From Desulfosporosinus sp049943955 (lineage in GTDB: Bacteria; Bacillota; Desulfitobacteriia; Desulfitobacteriales; Desulfitobacteriaceae): a stretch of 64,000 bases of DNA. Below, piece by piece: positions 50,624-59,411 of this stretch (position 1 is the first letter of the stretch; each line of letters starts with the position of its first letter). The stretch is taken from contig NZ_JBNFTW010000002.1 of assembly GCF_049943955.1 (NCBI RefSeq), positions 558,001 through 622,000 of the forward strand, read 5' to 3'. Under the pieces are notes generated by a model. The model was not told where the DNA came from. It ran no database searches and saw only the letters and a program-made list of their open reading frames with translations. A program made the position numbers and the translations under genes.

Positions 50624-51031
50624 TTGAAGAATTTCAAGATTATTTGCTTGCTCCTAGGAATTATGGTCATAGGTGCCGGCTGTGCGACGAAACCAACGGT
50701 TCCCACAAATCCAACAGATAAGAATACACAGGTTCGGCAATCAGTATCAAAATCATCATCAACAAATTCAAATACAACATCTGCTCCAACACCACCATCA
50801 TCGACACCAACTTCCACGGGGAAAGATATTTATGACAAGAATTGTGCCGCTTGTCATGGCCCCGCTGGAGCAGGTGGTTCAGCGCGAGCCTTAAATACGG
50901 AAACAAGGTCACAGAATGAAGTTTCCAATACTATACGAAATGGAAAAGGATCAATGCCTGGTTTTGGAAGTTCTTTAAGCGTTGCTGATATTCAAGCAGT
51001 TTCTGAATATGTTGCCGGATTAAAAAAGTAA
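50624..51031 (+). CDS. Lipoprotein cytochrome c (single haem)
   Basis: The 135-residue product starts with a lipoprotein signal (lipobox IGAGC, Cys20), followed by a Ser/Thr/Pro-rich linker (about residues 24-65) and a small class I cytochrome domain with CAACH at residues 74-78 and a distal methionine in GSMPGFG. It would carry electrons at the outer face of the membrane. TTG 50624 is chosen with GGGAGGG ahead; the frame is open from 50573. The linker is of low complexity. A terminator follows. It is alone. Confidence 0.9.
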   Translation: MKNFKIICLLLGIMVIGAGCATKPTVPTNPTDKNTQVRQSVSKSSSTNSNTTSAPTPPSSTPTSTGKDIYDKNCAACHGPAGAGGSARALNTETRSQNEVSNTIRNGKGSMPGFGSSLSVADIQAVSEYVAGLKK

Positions 51032-51042
51032 ACAGCCTAAAG

Positions 51043-51078
51043 AAGGACATCTTATTTTTAGTAAAGATGTCCTTTTTT
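51043..51078 (+). terminator. Terminator after the cytochrome c gene
   Basis: A perfect 11-bp stem AAGGACATCTT/AAGATGTCCTT with a 10-base loop and a T-tract. Confidence 0.9.
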
Positions 51079-51192
51079 ACAAGTCATAATGTATCATATA
51101 TAATTGTAATATAATCACTAAGTTGAATAAGTGTTTTAAGAAAAAATTACGGGGTTCTCTATAGAAATATTAGGAAAGGAAAAGGTTAGGTT

Positions 51193-52578
51193 GTGTTCGA
51201 GAGAACACTCCATAATCAGGGGAGCGTCATAGAAGGTCTGCTTTGGAGCCTTTTTAAGGTTTTATTTGCTTTTGTTTTAGTTTTAATAAACGGTATTTTT
51301 GTAGCTGCCGAGTTCTCGATGGTTAAAGTCCGAAAAACCCGTTTGGCCGAGCTGGCTGAAAACGGTTCCCATCGTGCTCAGACGGCTTTAGAAGTCACTT
51401 CAAAACTTGACGCTTATCTATCGGCGAGTCAGCTGGGTATTACCCTGGCTTCTCTGGGCCTGGGCTGGTTGGGCGAACCAGCTGTTTCAGCACTTATCGA
51501 ACCATTGTTCAGTGGGCTGGGAAGATGGGAGAGGCTTTATACTGAAACCATCTCCGTAATTATTGCCTTTTTATTGATTACTTGTGTGCATATTGTGCTT
51601 GGCGAACTTGTTCCAAAGTCAATGGCCATACAGAGAGATGAAGGAACGGCTCTGGCAACGGCCGGTTTATTAAAAGGATTTTATCGCGTTTTTTATCCGG
51701 TGATTTGGACTCTTAATAGTCTTGCGAACTTTGTCCTACGTCTCCTGGGTATTCAACCGGCTAATGAACAGGATCTAGTCCATAGTGAAGAAGAACTGCG
51801 CATGTTAGTAGATGCCAGTCAACGACATGGCTATTTGGATAAAATGGAAGGTAAGCTTCTCGATAATGTCTTCGAATTTTCAGACCGAATTGCCAGTGAA
51901 GTTATGATTCCTCGCCAGGACATGGTCTGTATTTTTCTTCAGGATACCTTTGCCGAGAGTCTTGAGCTTATCAAGAAATATGGCCATACTCGTTATTTGC
52001 TCTGCGATGGGGACAAAGACCATGTTCTTGGGTTAGTACATATGCGAGATATCTTCTGGCTTCAGGAACAATCTGAAGAAAAGGATATTACGAAGATTAA
52101 ACGAGACATACTTGTTGTTCCGGAAGGAATGCCAATTTCACATTTAGTTCAAGCCATGCGAAGCCAAAGAACTCATATGGCTGTGGTCGTTGATGAATTT
52201 GGCGGCACTGCGGGACTTGTAACCATTGAAGATATGCTGGAGGAACTCGTTGGCGAAATTTACGATGAATTTGAATTGGAGCAGCCTCCTGTTGAAAAGC
52301 TTAGTGATCAGGAATACATTCTTAATGGCCGTGTTCTTATGGAAGAAGTATCGGAATTGCTGGAAATTCAGCTTGAAGAAGAAACTGTATCTACCATCGG
52401 CGGTTACGTCTTTTCCCGCTTAGGACGTAAGCCTTTGAAAGGCGACGTGGTATATTTTGATGGCTTTCTCTTTGAAGTTCTTGAAGTCAATGGTTTCCGT
52501 ATAACGAAAGTTAAGGTCACCAAAAAGCAACCTCCGGAACCCAAAGAGGATGAAACAAACAATTTTGATGAACTATAA
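51193..52578 (+). CDS. CNNM/CorC (HlyC) family membrane protein with CBS domains
   Basis: A 461-residue membrane protein of the CNNM/CorC family, linked to magnesium or cobalt efflux. The N-terminal CNNM part (about residues 10-200) has hydrophobic segments and AAEFSMVKVRKTRLAEL, SQLGITLASLGLGWLGEPA and LVHSEEELRMLVDAS. Two CBS domains follow (about 215-335), containing VMIPRQDMVCI and GLVTIEDMLEELVGEIYDEF, and a C-terminal CorC_HlyC domain ends the protein. The start is GTG 51193 with AAAGGAAAAGG before it. It is followed by a short terminator and the convergent asnB. Confidence 0.9.
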   Translation: MFERTLHNQGSVIEGLLWSLFKVLFAFVLVLINGIFVAAEFSMVKVRKTRLAELAENGSHRAQTALEVTSKLDAYLSASQLGITLASLGLGWLGEPAVSALIEPLFSGLGRWERLYTETISVIIAFLLITCVHIVLGELVPKSMAIQRDEGTALATAGLLKGFYRVFYPVIWTLNSLANFVLRLLGIQPANEQDLVHSEEELRMLVDASQRHGYLDKMEGKLLDNVFEFSDRIASEVMIPRQDMVCIFLQDTFAESLELIKKYGHTRYLLCDGDKDHVLGLVHMRDIFWLQEQSEEKDITKIKRDILVVPEGMPISHLVQAMRSQRTHMAVVVDEFGGTAGLVTIEDMLEELVGEIYDEFELEQPPVEKLSDQEYILNGRVLMEEVSELLEIQLEEETVSTIGGYVFSRLGRKPLKGDVVYFDGFLFEVLEVNGFRITKVKVTKKQPPEPKEDETNNFDEL

Positions 52579-52581
52579 TGA

Positions 52582-52606
52582 GGGCCTGCAAGTATGTTGC
52601 AGGCCT
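52582..52606. terminator. Terminator between the CorC-type gene and asnB
   Basis: GGCCTGCAA pairs with TTGCAGGCC around a 5-base loop and is followed by TTTG; it can serve both convergent genes. Confidence 0.82.
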
Positions 52607-52623
52607 TTGTGACGGTTAATTCA

Positions 52624-54507
52624 CTAAAGAATTTGGATTTCTTTTTCCTTAAGCCAAAAATTAACTTGAATTAAAAAGGCGAAAAGTTGTGGGATATCCA
52701 TTAATTGACCAAACCACGGGCGCCCTGAGGGTAGTGTATCTGAAAGCTTCATTAGGTCTTTAAGAGCAGGAAGATTAATAAGAGGCAGCAGTGGAGAAGA
52801 AGGATCGGCAACAATTTCATTCAGCCAACTGCGCACCGACTGCAGATATGCGGGGTGATGTGTTTTCGGATACGGGCTTTTGCGGCGCCAAAGGACATCT
52901 TCAGGAAGAACGCCGGTTAGAGCATGACGCAGGAGTCCTTTTTCCCGGCCTTCCAAGGCCTTCATCTCCCAAGGAATATTCCAAGCATATTCAACGATGC
53001 GATGATCACAGAAAGGCACTCTTACTTCCAGACCTGTAGCCATAGTCATTCGATCTTTGCGATCAAGGAGAGTGGGCATAAAACGAGTGAGAGTTAAATA
53101 GGAAATTTCTCGGCTGCGAGCCTCGCGTTGACGTTCCTTTACGGTTCTGCTGTCTTGGTGAACCGGTGCGTTGCCTGGAAGCTTAGGGATCTCAGCTAAA
53201 GCTTCTTCATATCGTTCGCGAATATAGTCATAGGGCTGAAGAAATTCTATTAATTCGGGTGAAAGGACCTGTAATCGATTTTCGACATGAAGTGCCCAGG
53301 GAAAGGTCTCTGCAGCAAGGGAGTCCGGGCGATGAAACCAGGGGTAGCCTCCGAACACCTCATCCGCACATTCTCCGGAGAGCCCGACAGTTACATGCTT
53401 TTTGATTTCTCGGGAAAAGAGAAAGAGTGAAGAATCAACATCTGCCATGCCTGGAAGGTCACGTGCCGATGCGGCTATTTTGAGAGCTTCAACGAGGTCA
53501 GGAATCGAGAAGGTGCAATTTGTGTGTTGAGTGGAGAAGGCTTCCGACATTCGTTTTATCCATGGACCGTCCGCTCCGGGCTGAAAATCGTTGGGCTTGA
53601 AATATTTATCATTATCAGCGTAATCAACCGAAAAGGTAGGTAAGGGGCCTTTTCCTTGATATGCCATCGTATTAGCGGCAATGGCGGTAATAGCGCTAGA
53701 GTCCAGTCCGCCCGAAAGCAGAGTGCCGATCGGTACATCCGATACCAGTTGCCGCTGGACAGTATCGAGAAAGAGGTTTCGGATCTTCGTTGAAGTCTGG
53801 CCAAGATCATCAGTATGAATGTTATTGGGCAAAGCCCAATATTGATAAATTTTTAAACCGTTGTTAGAATAAATCATGCTATGTCCGGGTCTTAATTCAG
53901 AAATCCCCTCAAAGACACCGTTGCCTGGAGTGCGGGCAGGACCAATAAGAAAAACTTCCGCTAACCCATTTTTTCCAATTAAAGGGGAGATTTCCGGATG
54001 TTTGAGTATGGCTTTAATTTCTGAAGCAAACAGCAAATAGCCGTTTTGTTCACTGTAGAAAAGAGGTTTTACTCCCATTCTGTCTCTAGCCGCAAACAAA
54101 TGCTGAGATTTACTGTCCCAAATGCCAAAGGCAAAAATTCCATTGAGACGCTCAACACAGGAGGGGCCCCATTCTAAGTAAGAGACAAGGACAACCTCTG
54201 TGTCCGAATGGCCATCAAAATGATAGCCGAGACTTTGAAGTTCTGAGCGAACATCTTGCGTATTGTAGAGCTCACCATTATAAATGAGGGTATAAGTATG
54301 TTCTCCGCGCTGGCGACTCATCGGCTGCAGTCCGCCTTCAGGATCAACAACAATCAGACGTCGATGTCCGAGGGCAGCTCGTGGTGAGAACCAGTACCCT
54401 TCTGCATCAGGACCTCGGGGAGTAAGAGTCTGAGTCATACTTCCAAGAACTTCTTGCTGAGATGATAAATCACGTTTCCAATCAATCCAACCAACAATGC
54501 CACACAT
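52624..54507 (-). CDS. asnB: Asparagine synthase (glutamine-hydrolysing)
   Basis: AsnB makes asparagine from aspartate using glutamine and ATP. The 627-residue product starts MCGIVGWIDW with the nucleophile Cys2 of the glutaminase domain (about residues 1-215), and the synthetase domain contains the PP-loop LLSGGLDSSAI, VGLSGECADEVFGGYPW and the C-terminal RREARSREISYLTLTRFMPTLLDRKDRMTMA. Normal length and intact motifs. AAGGAGG precedes the ATG. A Fur-like box lies 25 bases upstream, an unusual neighbour for this gene. A role in modification of an envelope glycopeptide rather than free asparagine supply is possible but not supported. Confidence 0.95.
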   Translation of the reverse strand: MCGIVGWIDWKRDLSSQQEVLGSMTQTLTPRGPDAEGYWFSPRAALGHRRLIVVDPEGGLQPMSRQRGEHTYTLIYNGELYNTQDVRSELQSLGYHFDGHSDTEVVLVSYLEWGPSCVERLNGIFAFGIWDSKSQHLFAARDRMGVKPLFYSEQNGYLLFASEIKAILKHPEISPLIGKNGLAEVFLIGPARTPGNGVFEGISELRPGHSMIYSNNGLKIYQYWALPNNIHTDDLGQTSTKIRNLFLDTVQRQLVSDVPIGTLLSGGLDSSAITAIAANTMAYQGKGPLPTFSVDYADNDKYFKPNDFQPGADGPWIKRMSEAFSTQHTNCTFSIPDLVEALKIAASARDLPGMADVDSSLFLFSREIKKHVTVGLSGECADEVFGGYPWFHRPDSLAAETFPWALHVENRLQVLSPELIEFLQPYDYIRERYEEALAEIPKLPGNAPVHQDSRTVKERQREARSREISYLTLTRFMPTLLDRKDRMTMATGLEVRVPFCDHRIVEYAWNIPWEMKALEGREKGLLRHALTGVLPEDVLWRRKSPYPKTHHPAYLQSVRSWLNEIVADPSSPLLPLINLPALKDLMKLSDTLPSGRPWFGQLMDIPQLFAFLIQVNFWLKEKEIQIL

Positions 54508-54531
54508 TAAATTTCTGCCTCCTTATTTAAA

Positions 54532-54546
54532 AGATAATCATTATCA
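54532..54546. promoter_or_regulatory. Fur-like box upstream of asnB
   Basis: AGATAATCATTATCA differs in one place from the 7-1-7 Fur box TGATAATNATTATCA. It lies 25 bases before the asnB start codon and 258 bases before the divergent Cys-rich protein gene. An iron-responsive repressor site is suggested; it could also be bound by another Fur-family member (Zur or PerR). Confidence 0.55.
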
Positions 54547-54803
54547 ATTAACCTCCTACACTTTATGTTCCAAACGCATAATAGTTTACGTATTTGTTGT
54601 GTACTTGGGGAAAAATTTTTGAACCTATATCGTCAAATCTCGAGTTTATAGTTAAAATCCACTCATGGTTCACTAATTTCCCTAAATGACTTTTAAGCTT
54701 TGACATTATTTAAATTTTATAGGTATTAAAGGAGTCATGCTCCTCGTGGAATAAATTGGAATATTCTATAGTTAAGTGTATCAACAGTTGGGAGGCTATG
54801 GCT

Positions 54804-55025
54804 ATGACTGAAAAGGAAGCGAGCTGCTCATGCCAATGTAAAAAGGATTCGAATAACATGCCTATATTGATTGGGGGCATTATTATCTATGAATTGGCTG
54901 TTGCAGTGATCCTATTGACATTTATCTTTTGGGGCCTTGAAAAACCAGGTGAGTGTGATTCCAGCGGAACTTGCTGTCAAGCAGAATCAAAGGAGGATGT
55001 TATCGAACTATCGACGGAAGAATAG
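54804..55025 (+). CDS. Small cysteine-rich membrane protein
   Basis: A 73-residue protein with a cytoplasmic or outer head CSCQCKK, one membrane segment (about residues 20-42: MPILIGGIIIYELAVAVILLTFIFW split by the limit) and a tail with CDSSGTCCQ. No family is recognised. ATG 54804 is chosen with GGGAGG eight bases ahead; the frame is open from 54756. The cysteine clusters on both sides of one helix suggest metal handling. The Fur-like box lies in the same intergenic region. Confidence 0.65.
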   Translation: MTEKEASCSCQCKKDSNNMPILIGGIIIYELAVAVILLTFIFWGLEKPGECDSSGTCCQAESKEDVIELSTEE

Positions 55026-55049
55026 TAAACCAAGAGTTTTTGGGCAATT

Positions 55050-55093
55050 TACCCAATTGTAAGCTCCCACTTTTACAGGTGGGAGTGCCCATT
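55050..55093 (+). repeat. Dispersed palindromic repeat, copy F (hairpin form)
   Basis: CCCAATTGTAAG, then a 9-bp hairpin CTCCCACTT/AGGTGGGAG (55064-55072 with 55077-55085), then TGCCCAT. It follows the cysteine-rich protein gene and matches copies E and G in order of parts. Confidence 0.7.
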
Positions 55094-55247
55094 ACTTATG
55101 AATACTATAATAAGAGCGGGAACATACAAAGAACATATTATAAACTGTTTGAGCATTGTATACTTAACTAATAGAGTTGCAAAATTTCCAATCAATAAAT
55201 ATAATTTGTAACATGCAAGAGGATTAAATAAAGGAGTTTGAATACAT

Positions 55248-56480
55248 ATGGCACTTGTCAATGAAAATTATTTAAAGTTACCCGGGAGTTATCTGTTTTC
55301 TGAAATTGCTCGCAGAATTAATCAATTCAAAGCCACCAATCCGCAAGCGGATATTATTCGTTTAGGCATTGGTGATGTAACCCGTCCTTTACCGCCTGCT
55401 GTTATTGAGGCAATGCACAAGGGCGTTGAAGAGATGGGAAAGGCAGAAACGTTTCGGGGTTATGGGCCAGAGCAAGGGTATGAGTTCTTGATTAAAAAAA
55501 TTATTGAGCATGACTTTACTCCCCGCGGAGTGGATCTTTCCGTTGATGAAGTTTTTATTAGCGATGGTGCTAAAAGCGATACGGCAAATTTCCAAGAACT
55601 TTTTGGAGTTAATAATATTATGGCTGTGACCGATCCTGTTTACCCTGTTTATGTAGACAGCAACGTCATGGCTGGGCGCACAGGAATGTATGACAGTGAT
55701 AAGGGACAGTATGGTAAAATTGTCTATCTTCCCTGTACGGAAGCAAATGGTATGAAACCTTCCCTTCCCAAGACAAGAGTAGATATGATCTATCTTTGTT
55801 TTCCTAATAACCCCACCGGAATGACTCTGTCTAAAGACGACCTGAAACAATGGGTGAACTACGCGCGCGAAAATCGTTCGATCCTTTTATTTGATGCTGC
55901 CTATGAAGGTTATATTCGAGAAGAAGGAGTTCCCCACAGTATCTTTGAGATCGAAGGCGCACGAGAAGTTGCCGTTGAGTTTCGCAGTTTTTCCAAGACG
56001 GCTGGTTTTACAGGTACTCGCTGTGCCTATACCATTGTCCCAAAGGATGTAAAAGTTTATGATTCCAAAGGTGAAGCGTACAGTCTTAATCAACTTTGGC
56101 TAAGGAGACAAACTACCAAGTTCAATGGTGTTTCCTATCCGGTCCAAGCGGCTGCTGCAGCTGTTTTCTCGGAAGAAGGCCAACGGCAGATTAAGGAGAC
56201 AATTAATTACTATATGGAAAACGCTCGGATTATTCGTGAAGGATTGCAAGCCGCCGGCTATACTGTTTTCGGAGGCGTCAATGCTCCCTATATCTGGATG
56301 AAGACGCCCAAAACGATGGGCTCGTGGGAGTTCTTTGATAAACTTATGACGAATGCTCATGTCATTGGAACGCCGGGAGCAGGCTTTGGAGCAAACGGTG
56401 AAGGATATTTTCGCTTAACAGCTTTCGGCACACGTGAAAATACGTTGCAAGCGATTGAAAGAATAAAGACGAGAATGTAG
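55248..56480 (+). CDS. dapL: LL-diaminopimelate aminotransferase
   Basis: DapL converts tetrahydrodipicolinate directly to LL-diaminopimelate in a shortened lysine and peptidoglycan pathway, with glutamate as amino donor. The 410-residue product has VNENYLKLPGSYLFSEIARR, IRLGIGDVTRPLPPAV, SDGAKSDTANFQELFG, LCFPNNPTG and the Schiff-base lysine in FRSFSKTAGFTGTR. The LGIGDVTRPL block is diagnostic. AAAGGAG precedes the ATG. It stands alone, with a terminator behind. The dihydrodipicolinate genes are not in the window. Confidence 0.96.
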   Translation: MALVNENYLKLPGSYLFSEIARRINQFKATNPQADIIRLGIGDVTRPLPPAVIEAMHKGVEEMGKAETFRGYGPEQGYEFLIKKIIEHDFTPRGVDLSVDEVFISDGAKSDTANFQELFGVNNIMAVTDPVYPVYVDSNVMAGRTGMYDSDKGQYGKIVYLPCTEANGMKPSLPKTRVDMIYLCFPNNPTGMTLSKDDLKQWVNYARENRSILLFDAAYEGYIREEGVPHSIFEIEGAREVAVEFRSFSKTAGFTGTRCAYTIVPKDVKVYDSKGEAYSLNQLWLRRQTTKFNGVSYPVQAAAAAVFSEEGQRQIKETINYYMENARIIREGLQAAGYTVFGGVNAPYIWMKTPKTMGSWEFFDKLMTNAHVIGTPGAGFGANGEGYFRLTAFGTRENTLQAIERIKTRM

Positions 56481-56510
56481 GCGAAAATTAATAGAAATAG
56501 TTGGTTGTAT

Positions 56511-56550
56511 AAAAACAAGGGATAATTCAAAGAATTACCCTTGTTTTTCT
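56511..56550 (+). terminator. Terminator after dapL
   Basis: AAAACAAGGG...TAATTC pairs with GAATTA...CCCTTGTTTT around a 3-base loop, with a T-tract after it. Confidence 0.88.
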
Positions 56551-56633
56551 TTATTTTTCGAGATTGTTATTGCTAAATTGACGCTGTTTAGGTATAATTT
56601 GCATTGCTGTAAAAGTGATAGGAGGTTGTTGAC

Positions 56634-57833
56634 ATGGGGAAGGCTTTGATTATCGGTGCTGGCGGTGTTGCCAGTGTTGCAATTCATAAATGTTGTCAGA
56701 ATCCGGACGTTTTTGAGGAAATATGTATAGCCAGCAGAACTTTAGAGAAATGTGAAGCAATTAAAAACAAGCTATCCGGAAGCCGAACAAAAATCCAAAC
56801 GGCACAGCTTGATGCTGATTATACCGACGAGGTTATTGAACTAATCAAGAGCTTTAAGCCGGATATTGTCATGAACCTTGCGCTTCCTTATCAGGATTTG
56901 ACTATTATGGATGCTTGTTTAGCAGCAGGTGTTGACTATATGGACACGGCAAATTATGAACCACCGGACATTGCAAAATTTGAATATAAATGGCAGTGGG
57001 CTTACAGAGAAAAGTTCGCTCAGGCTGGGTTAACGGCGCTGTTAGGAAGCGGTTTTGATCCCGGAGTTACCGGTGTCTTTTGCGCTTATGCCCAAAAGCA
57101 TTATTTCGATGAAATCCATTCCATTGATATTGTTGATGCCAACGGTGGTGATCATGGTTATCCTTTTGCCACGAATTTTAACCCTGAAATAAATATTCGG
57201 GAAGTCACAGCAAATGGAAGGTACTTTGAGAACGGCACTTGGATAGAAACGCCTCCGCTTTCTATGAAGCAAGTTTATGATCTTCCCGAGATCGGTCCCA
57301 AAAACATTTATCTTATGTACCATGAAGAATTAGAGTCCCTGGCAGTAAATATTAAGGGAGTAAAACGAATCAGATTCTGGATGACCTTTTCGGATAATTA
57401 TCTTAATCATTTACGGGTCCTCGAAAATGTTGGTATGACCTCTATCGAGCCTATTGAATTTGAAGGACGACAAATCATCCCCTTGCAATTTTTGAAAGCA
57501 GTTCTTCCCGACCCAGCATCCCTGGGGCCAAGAACGAAAGGGAAAACGAATATTGGTTGTATTATCCAAGGGCTTAAGGACGGAAAACCCAGGACATATT
57601 ATGTTTACAATGTTTGTGACCACCAGGAATGTTATGCAGAGGTCGGTTCTCAAGCTATATCGTACACGACTGGTGTTCCGGCCATGATAGGGGCCATGTT
57701 AATGCTCAAAGGTGCTTGGAAAAAGCCCGGTGTCTATAATGTTGAAGAATTTGATCCGGATCCCTTTATGGAAGCCCTTAATAAATGTGGTCTGCCCTGG
57801 CAGGAATCGTTCATGCCAACACTCCTTGATTGA
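56634..57833 (+). CDS. Carboxynorspermidine dehydrogenase (saccharopine dehydrogenase family)
   Basis: The 399-residue product belongs to the saccharopine dehydrogenase superfamily; its nucleotide-binding start KALIIGAGGVASVAIHKCCQN and phrases GVDYMDTANYE, LGSGFDPGVTGVFCAYA, and GGDHGYPFATNFNPEINIREV are those of carboxynorspermidine synthase/dehydrogenase, which condenses aspartate semialdehyde with diaminopropane or putrescine and reduces the product with NADPH. The nspC decarboxylase gene starts nine bases after its stop, completing the alternative norspermidine/spermidine pathway. ATAGGAGG precedes the ATG. The polyamine made (norspermidine or spermidine) is not decided by sequence. Confidence 0.9.
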   Translation: MGKALIIGAGGVASVAIHKCCQNPDVFEEICIASRTLEKCEAIKNKLSGSRTKIQTAQLDADYTDEVIELIKSFKPDIVMNLALPYQDLTIMDACLAAGVDYMDTANYEPPDIAKFEYKWQWAYREKFAQAGLTALLGSGFDPGVTGVFCAYAQKHYFDEIHSIDIVDANGGDHGYPFATNFNPEINIREVTANGRYFENGTWIETPPLSMKQVYDLPEIGPKNIYLMYHEELESLAVNIKGVKRIRFWMTFSDNYLNHLRVLENVGMTSIEPIEFEGRQIIPLQFLKAVLPDPASLGPRTKGKTNIGCIIQGLKDGKPRTYYVYNVCDHQECYAEVGSQAISYTTGVPAMIGAMLMLKGAWKKPGVYNVEEFDPDPFMEALNKCGLPWQESFMPTLLD

Positions 57834-57842
57834 GGTATTGCC

Positions 57843-58982
57843 ATGGACTTTGATATTAATACCTTGCCATCGCCCTGTTACTTAGTGGATGAACGGCTGA
57901 TCATAAAGAATTTGGAAATTCTGAATTCTGTACAAGAGCGTACGGGATGCCGTATTCTTCTTGCTTTAAAGGGCTTTTCCATGTTTTCCGTTTTTCCTCT
58001 TGTGGCTAAATATCTTAAAGGGGTCACAGCAAGTTCTTTGTACGAAGCGAAACTGGGGCGGGAAGAAATGGGCAAAGAAGTTCATATTTATTCACCTGCC
58101 TACATTGAAGAGGAATTTGACAGTATCCTTGAGAACTGTGACCATATCGTTTTTAACTCGTTTTCTCAATGGAATCGATATAAAGAAAAAGTGCAGCAAT
58201 ATGGAAATAAGAAGATTAGCTGCGGTCTTCGCATTAACCCGGAATATTCGGAGATTGAGACCCCTATTTATAATCCTTGTTATCAAAACTCCAGGCTGGG
58301 TGTGACGCTGTCGAATTTTAGATCCGATGAACTGGAAGGAATTGAAGGCCTCCATTTTCATACAATGTGTGAGCAGAATTCTGACACCCTGGAACGAACA
58401 CTTCCAGTGGTCGACAGGAAATTTGGACAATATATTAAAACTATGAAATGGCTTAATCTTGGCGGAGGTCATCACATTACCAGACCTGATTATGATATCG
58501 AAAGGTTGATTCAAGCGATCAAGTGGCTTCAAGATAAATATGGCGTGGATATTTATCTTGAACCGGGGGAAGCGGTTGCCTTAAATACCGGATTTCTTAT
58601 CGCCAGTGTTCTTGACATTGTTGAAAACGGCATGAAGATTGCTATTTTAGATACCTCTGCGGCCTGTCATATGCCGGATGTGCTTGAGATGCCCTACAGA
58701 CCTAATATAATTGATGCTGGGAAGCCTGGCGAATATTCTTATACCTATAGGCTGGGAAGTCATACTTGTTTAGCAGGAGATGTCATTGGAGATTATTCCT
58801 TTAAACAACCTTTAAAAATTGGTCAGAGACTTGTTTTCTGTGACATGGCCCATTATACTATGGTAAAGAACAATATGTTTAATGGCGTTAATCTTCCTGC
58901 TATTGCACTTTTCAACGAAGAACAAGGAATTAAAGTCATCAGACAGTTTGGTTATGAAGATTTTAAACATCGTTTGTCCTGA
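57843..58982 (+). CDS. nspC: Carboxynorspermidine decarboxylase
   Basis: This PLP enzyme of the alanine-racemase-fold decarboxylases turns carboxynorspermidine (or carboxyspermidine) into the polyamine. The 379-residue product has LPSPCYLVDERLIIKNLEIL, the PLP lysine in LLALKGFSMF, GGGHHITRPDYD, EPGEAVAL and the conserved active-site stretch TSAACHMPDVLEMPYRPNI; GSHTCLAGDVIGDYSF follows. Length and motifs are intact. It is coupled to the dehydrogenase gene. Together the two give polyamines without S-adenosylmethionine decarboxylase. Confidence 0.95.
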   Translation: MDFDINTLPSPCYLVDERLIIKNLEILNSVQERTGCRILLALKGFSMFSVFPLVAKYLKGVTASSLYEAKLGREEMGKEVHIYSPAYIEEEFDSILENCDHIVFNSFSQWNRYKEKVQQYGNKKISCGLRINPEYSEIETPIYNPCYQNSRLGVTLSNFRSDELEGIEGLHFHTMCEQNSDTLERTLPVVDRKFGQYIKTMKWLNLGGGHHITRPDYDIERLIQAIKWLQDKYGVDIYLEPGEAVALNTGFLIASVLDIVENGMKIAILDTSAACHMPDVLEMPYRPNIIDAGKPGEYSYTYRLGSHTCLAGDVIGDYSFKQPLKIGQRLVFCDMAHYTMVKNNMFNGVNLPAIALFNEEQGIKVIRQFGYEDFKHRLS

Positions 58983-59029
58983 AATTTGTGCTATAATAAG
59001 TTCAAGACGATCAACTTATGAGGTATTTT

Positions 59030-59281
59030 ATGTATGATTTAGCGGACTACCGCAGTTTGAAAAATCGAAAGCATGTTCAGGATTCTCCCGTGGGAATATT
59101 AGATGTGATTGAATCAGATTATCCGAGTCAATATTCACTGCTTCTTGATAATCAATCCCTTATGGCGACTCTGTTTTCCAAAGAGGAATGGATTGACATA
59201 TTAACGAAGTCGCGAAATTCTTACAAAGATCATATTCAACGATTGGATTTATCAAGGAAAATTTTAGTTCATAAAATTTGA
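59030..59281 (+). CDS. Hypothetical 83-residue protein
   Basis: A small soluble protein with no recognised family: start MYDLADYRSLKNRKHVQD, ending RKILVHKI. ATG 59030 is chosen with GAGG seven bases ahead; the frame is open from 59018. It lies 47 bases after nspC and ends in a terminator, so it may share the polyamine transcript. No function is proposed. Confidence 0.6.
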   Translation: MYDLADYRSLKNRKHVQDSPVGILDVIESDYPSQYSLLLDNQSLMATLFSKEEWIDILTKSRNSYKDHIQRLDLSRKILVHKI

Positions 59282-59291
59282 TCTTACTTTT

Positions 59292-59335
59292 AAAAAAGGT
59301 TTAGTTTGTGTTCCAGCACAATCTAGACCTTTTTT
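59292..59335 (+). terminator. Terminator after the small hypothetical gene
   Basis: AAAAAAGGTTTAG (59292-59304) pairs with CTAGACCTTTTTT (59323-59335, one G-U pair) around an 18-base loop. Confidence 0.78.
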
Positions 59336-59411
59336 AGGTTGGGAGTCTAACTTTCCTCCTCAAACAATATCATAGCATTAGGATGTTCTATGAAGGAGGT
59401 AGGATTTTAAC

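Noticed and set aside
55389..55850. 153-codon open frame on the minus strand
   Set aside because: It is antisense to dapL, whose identity is certain, and shows no protein-like features.
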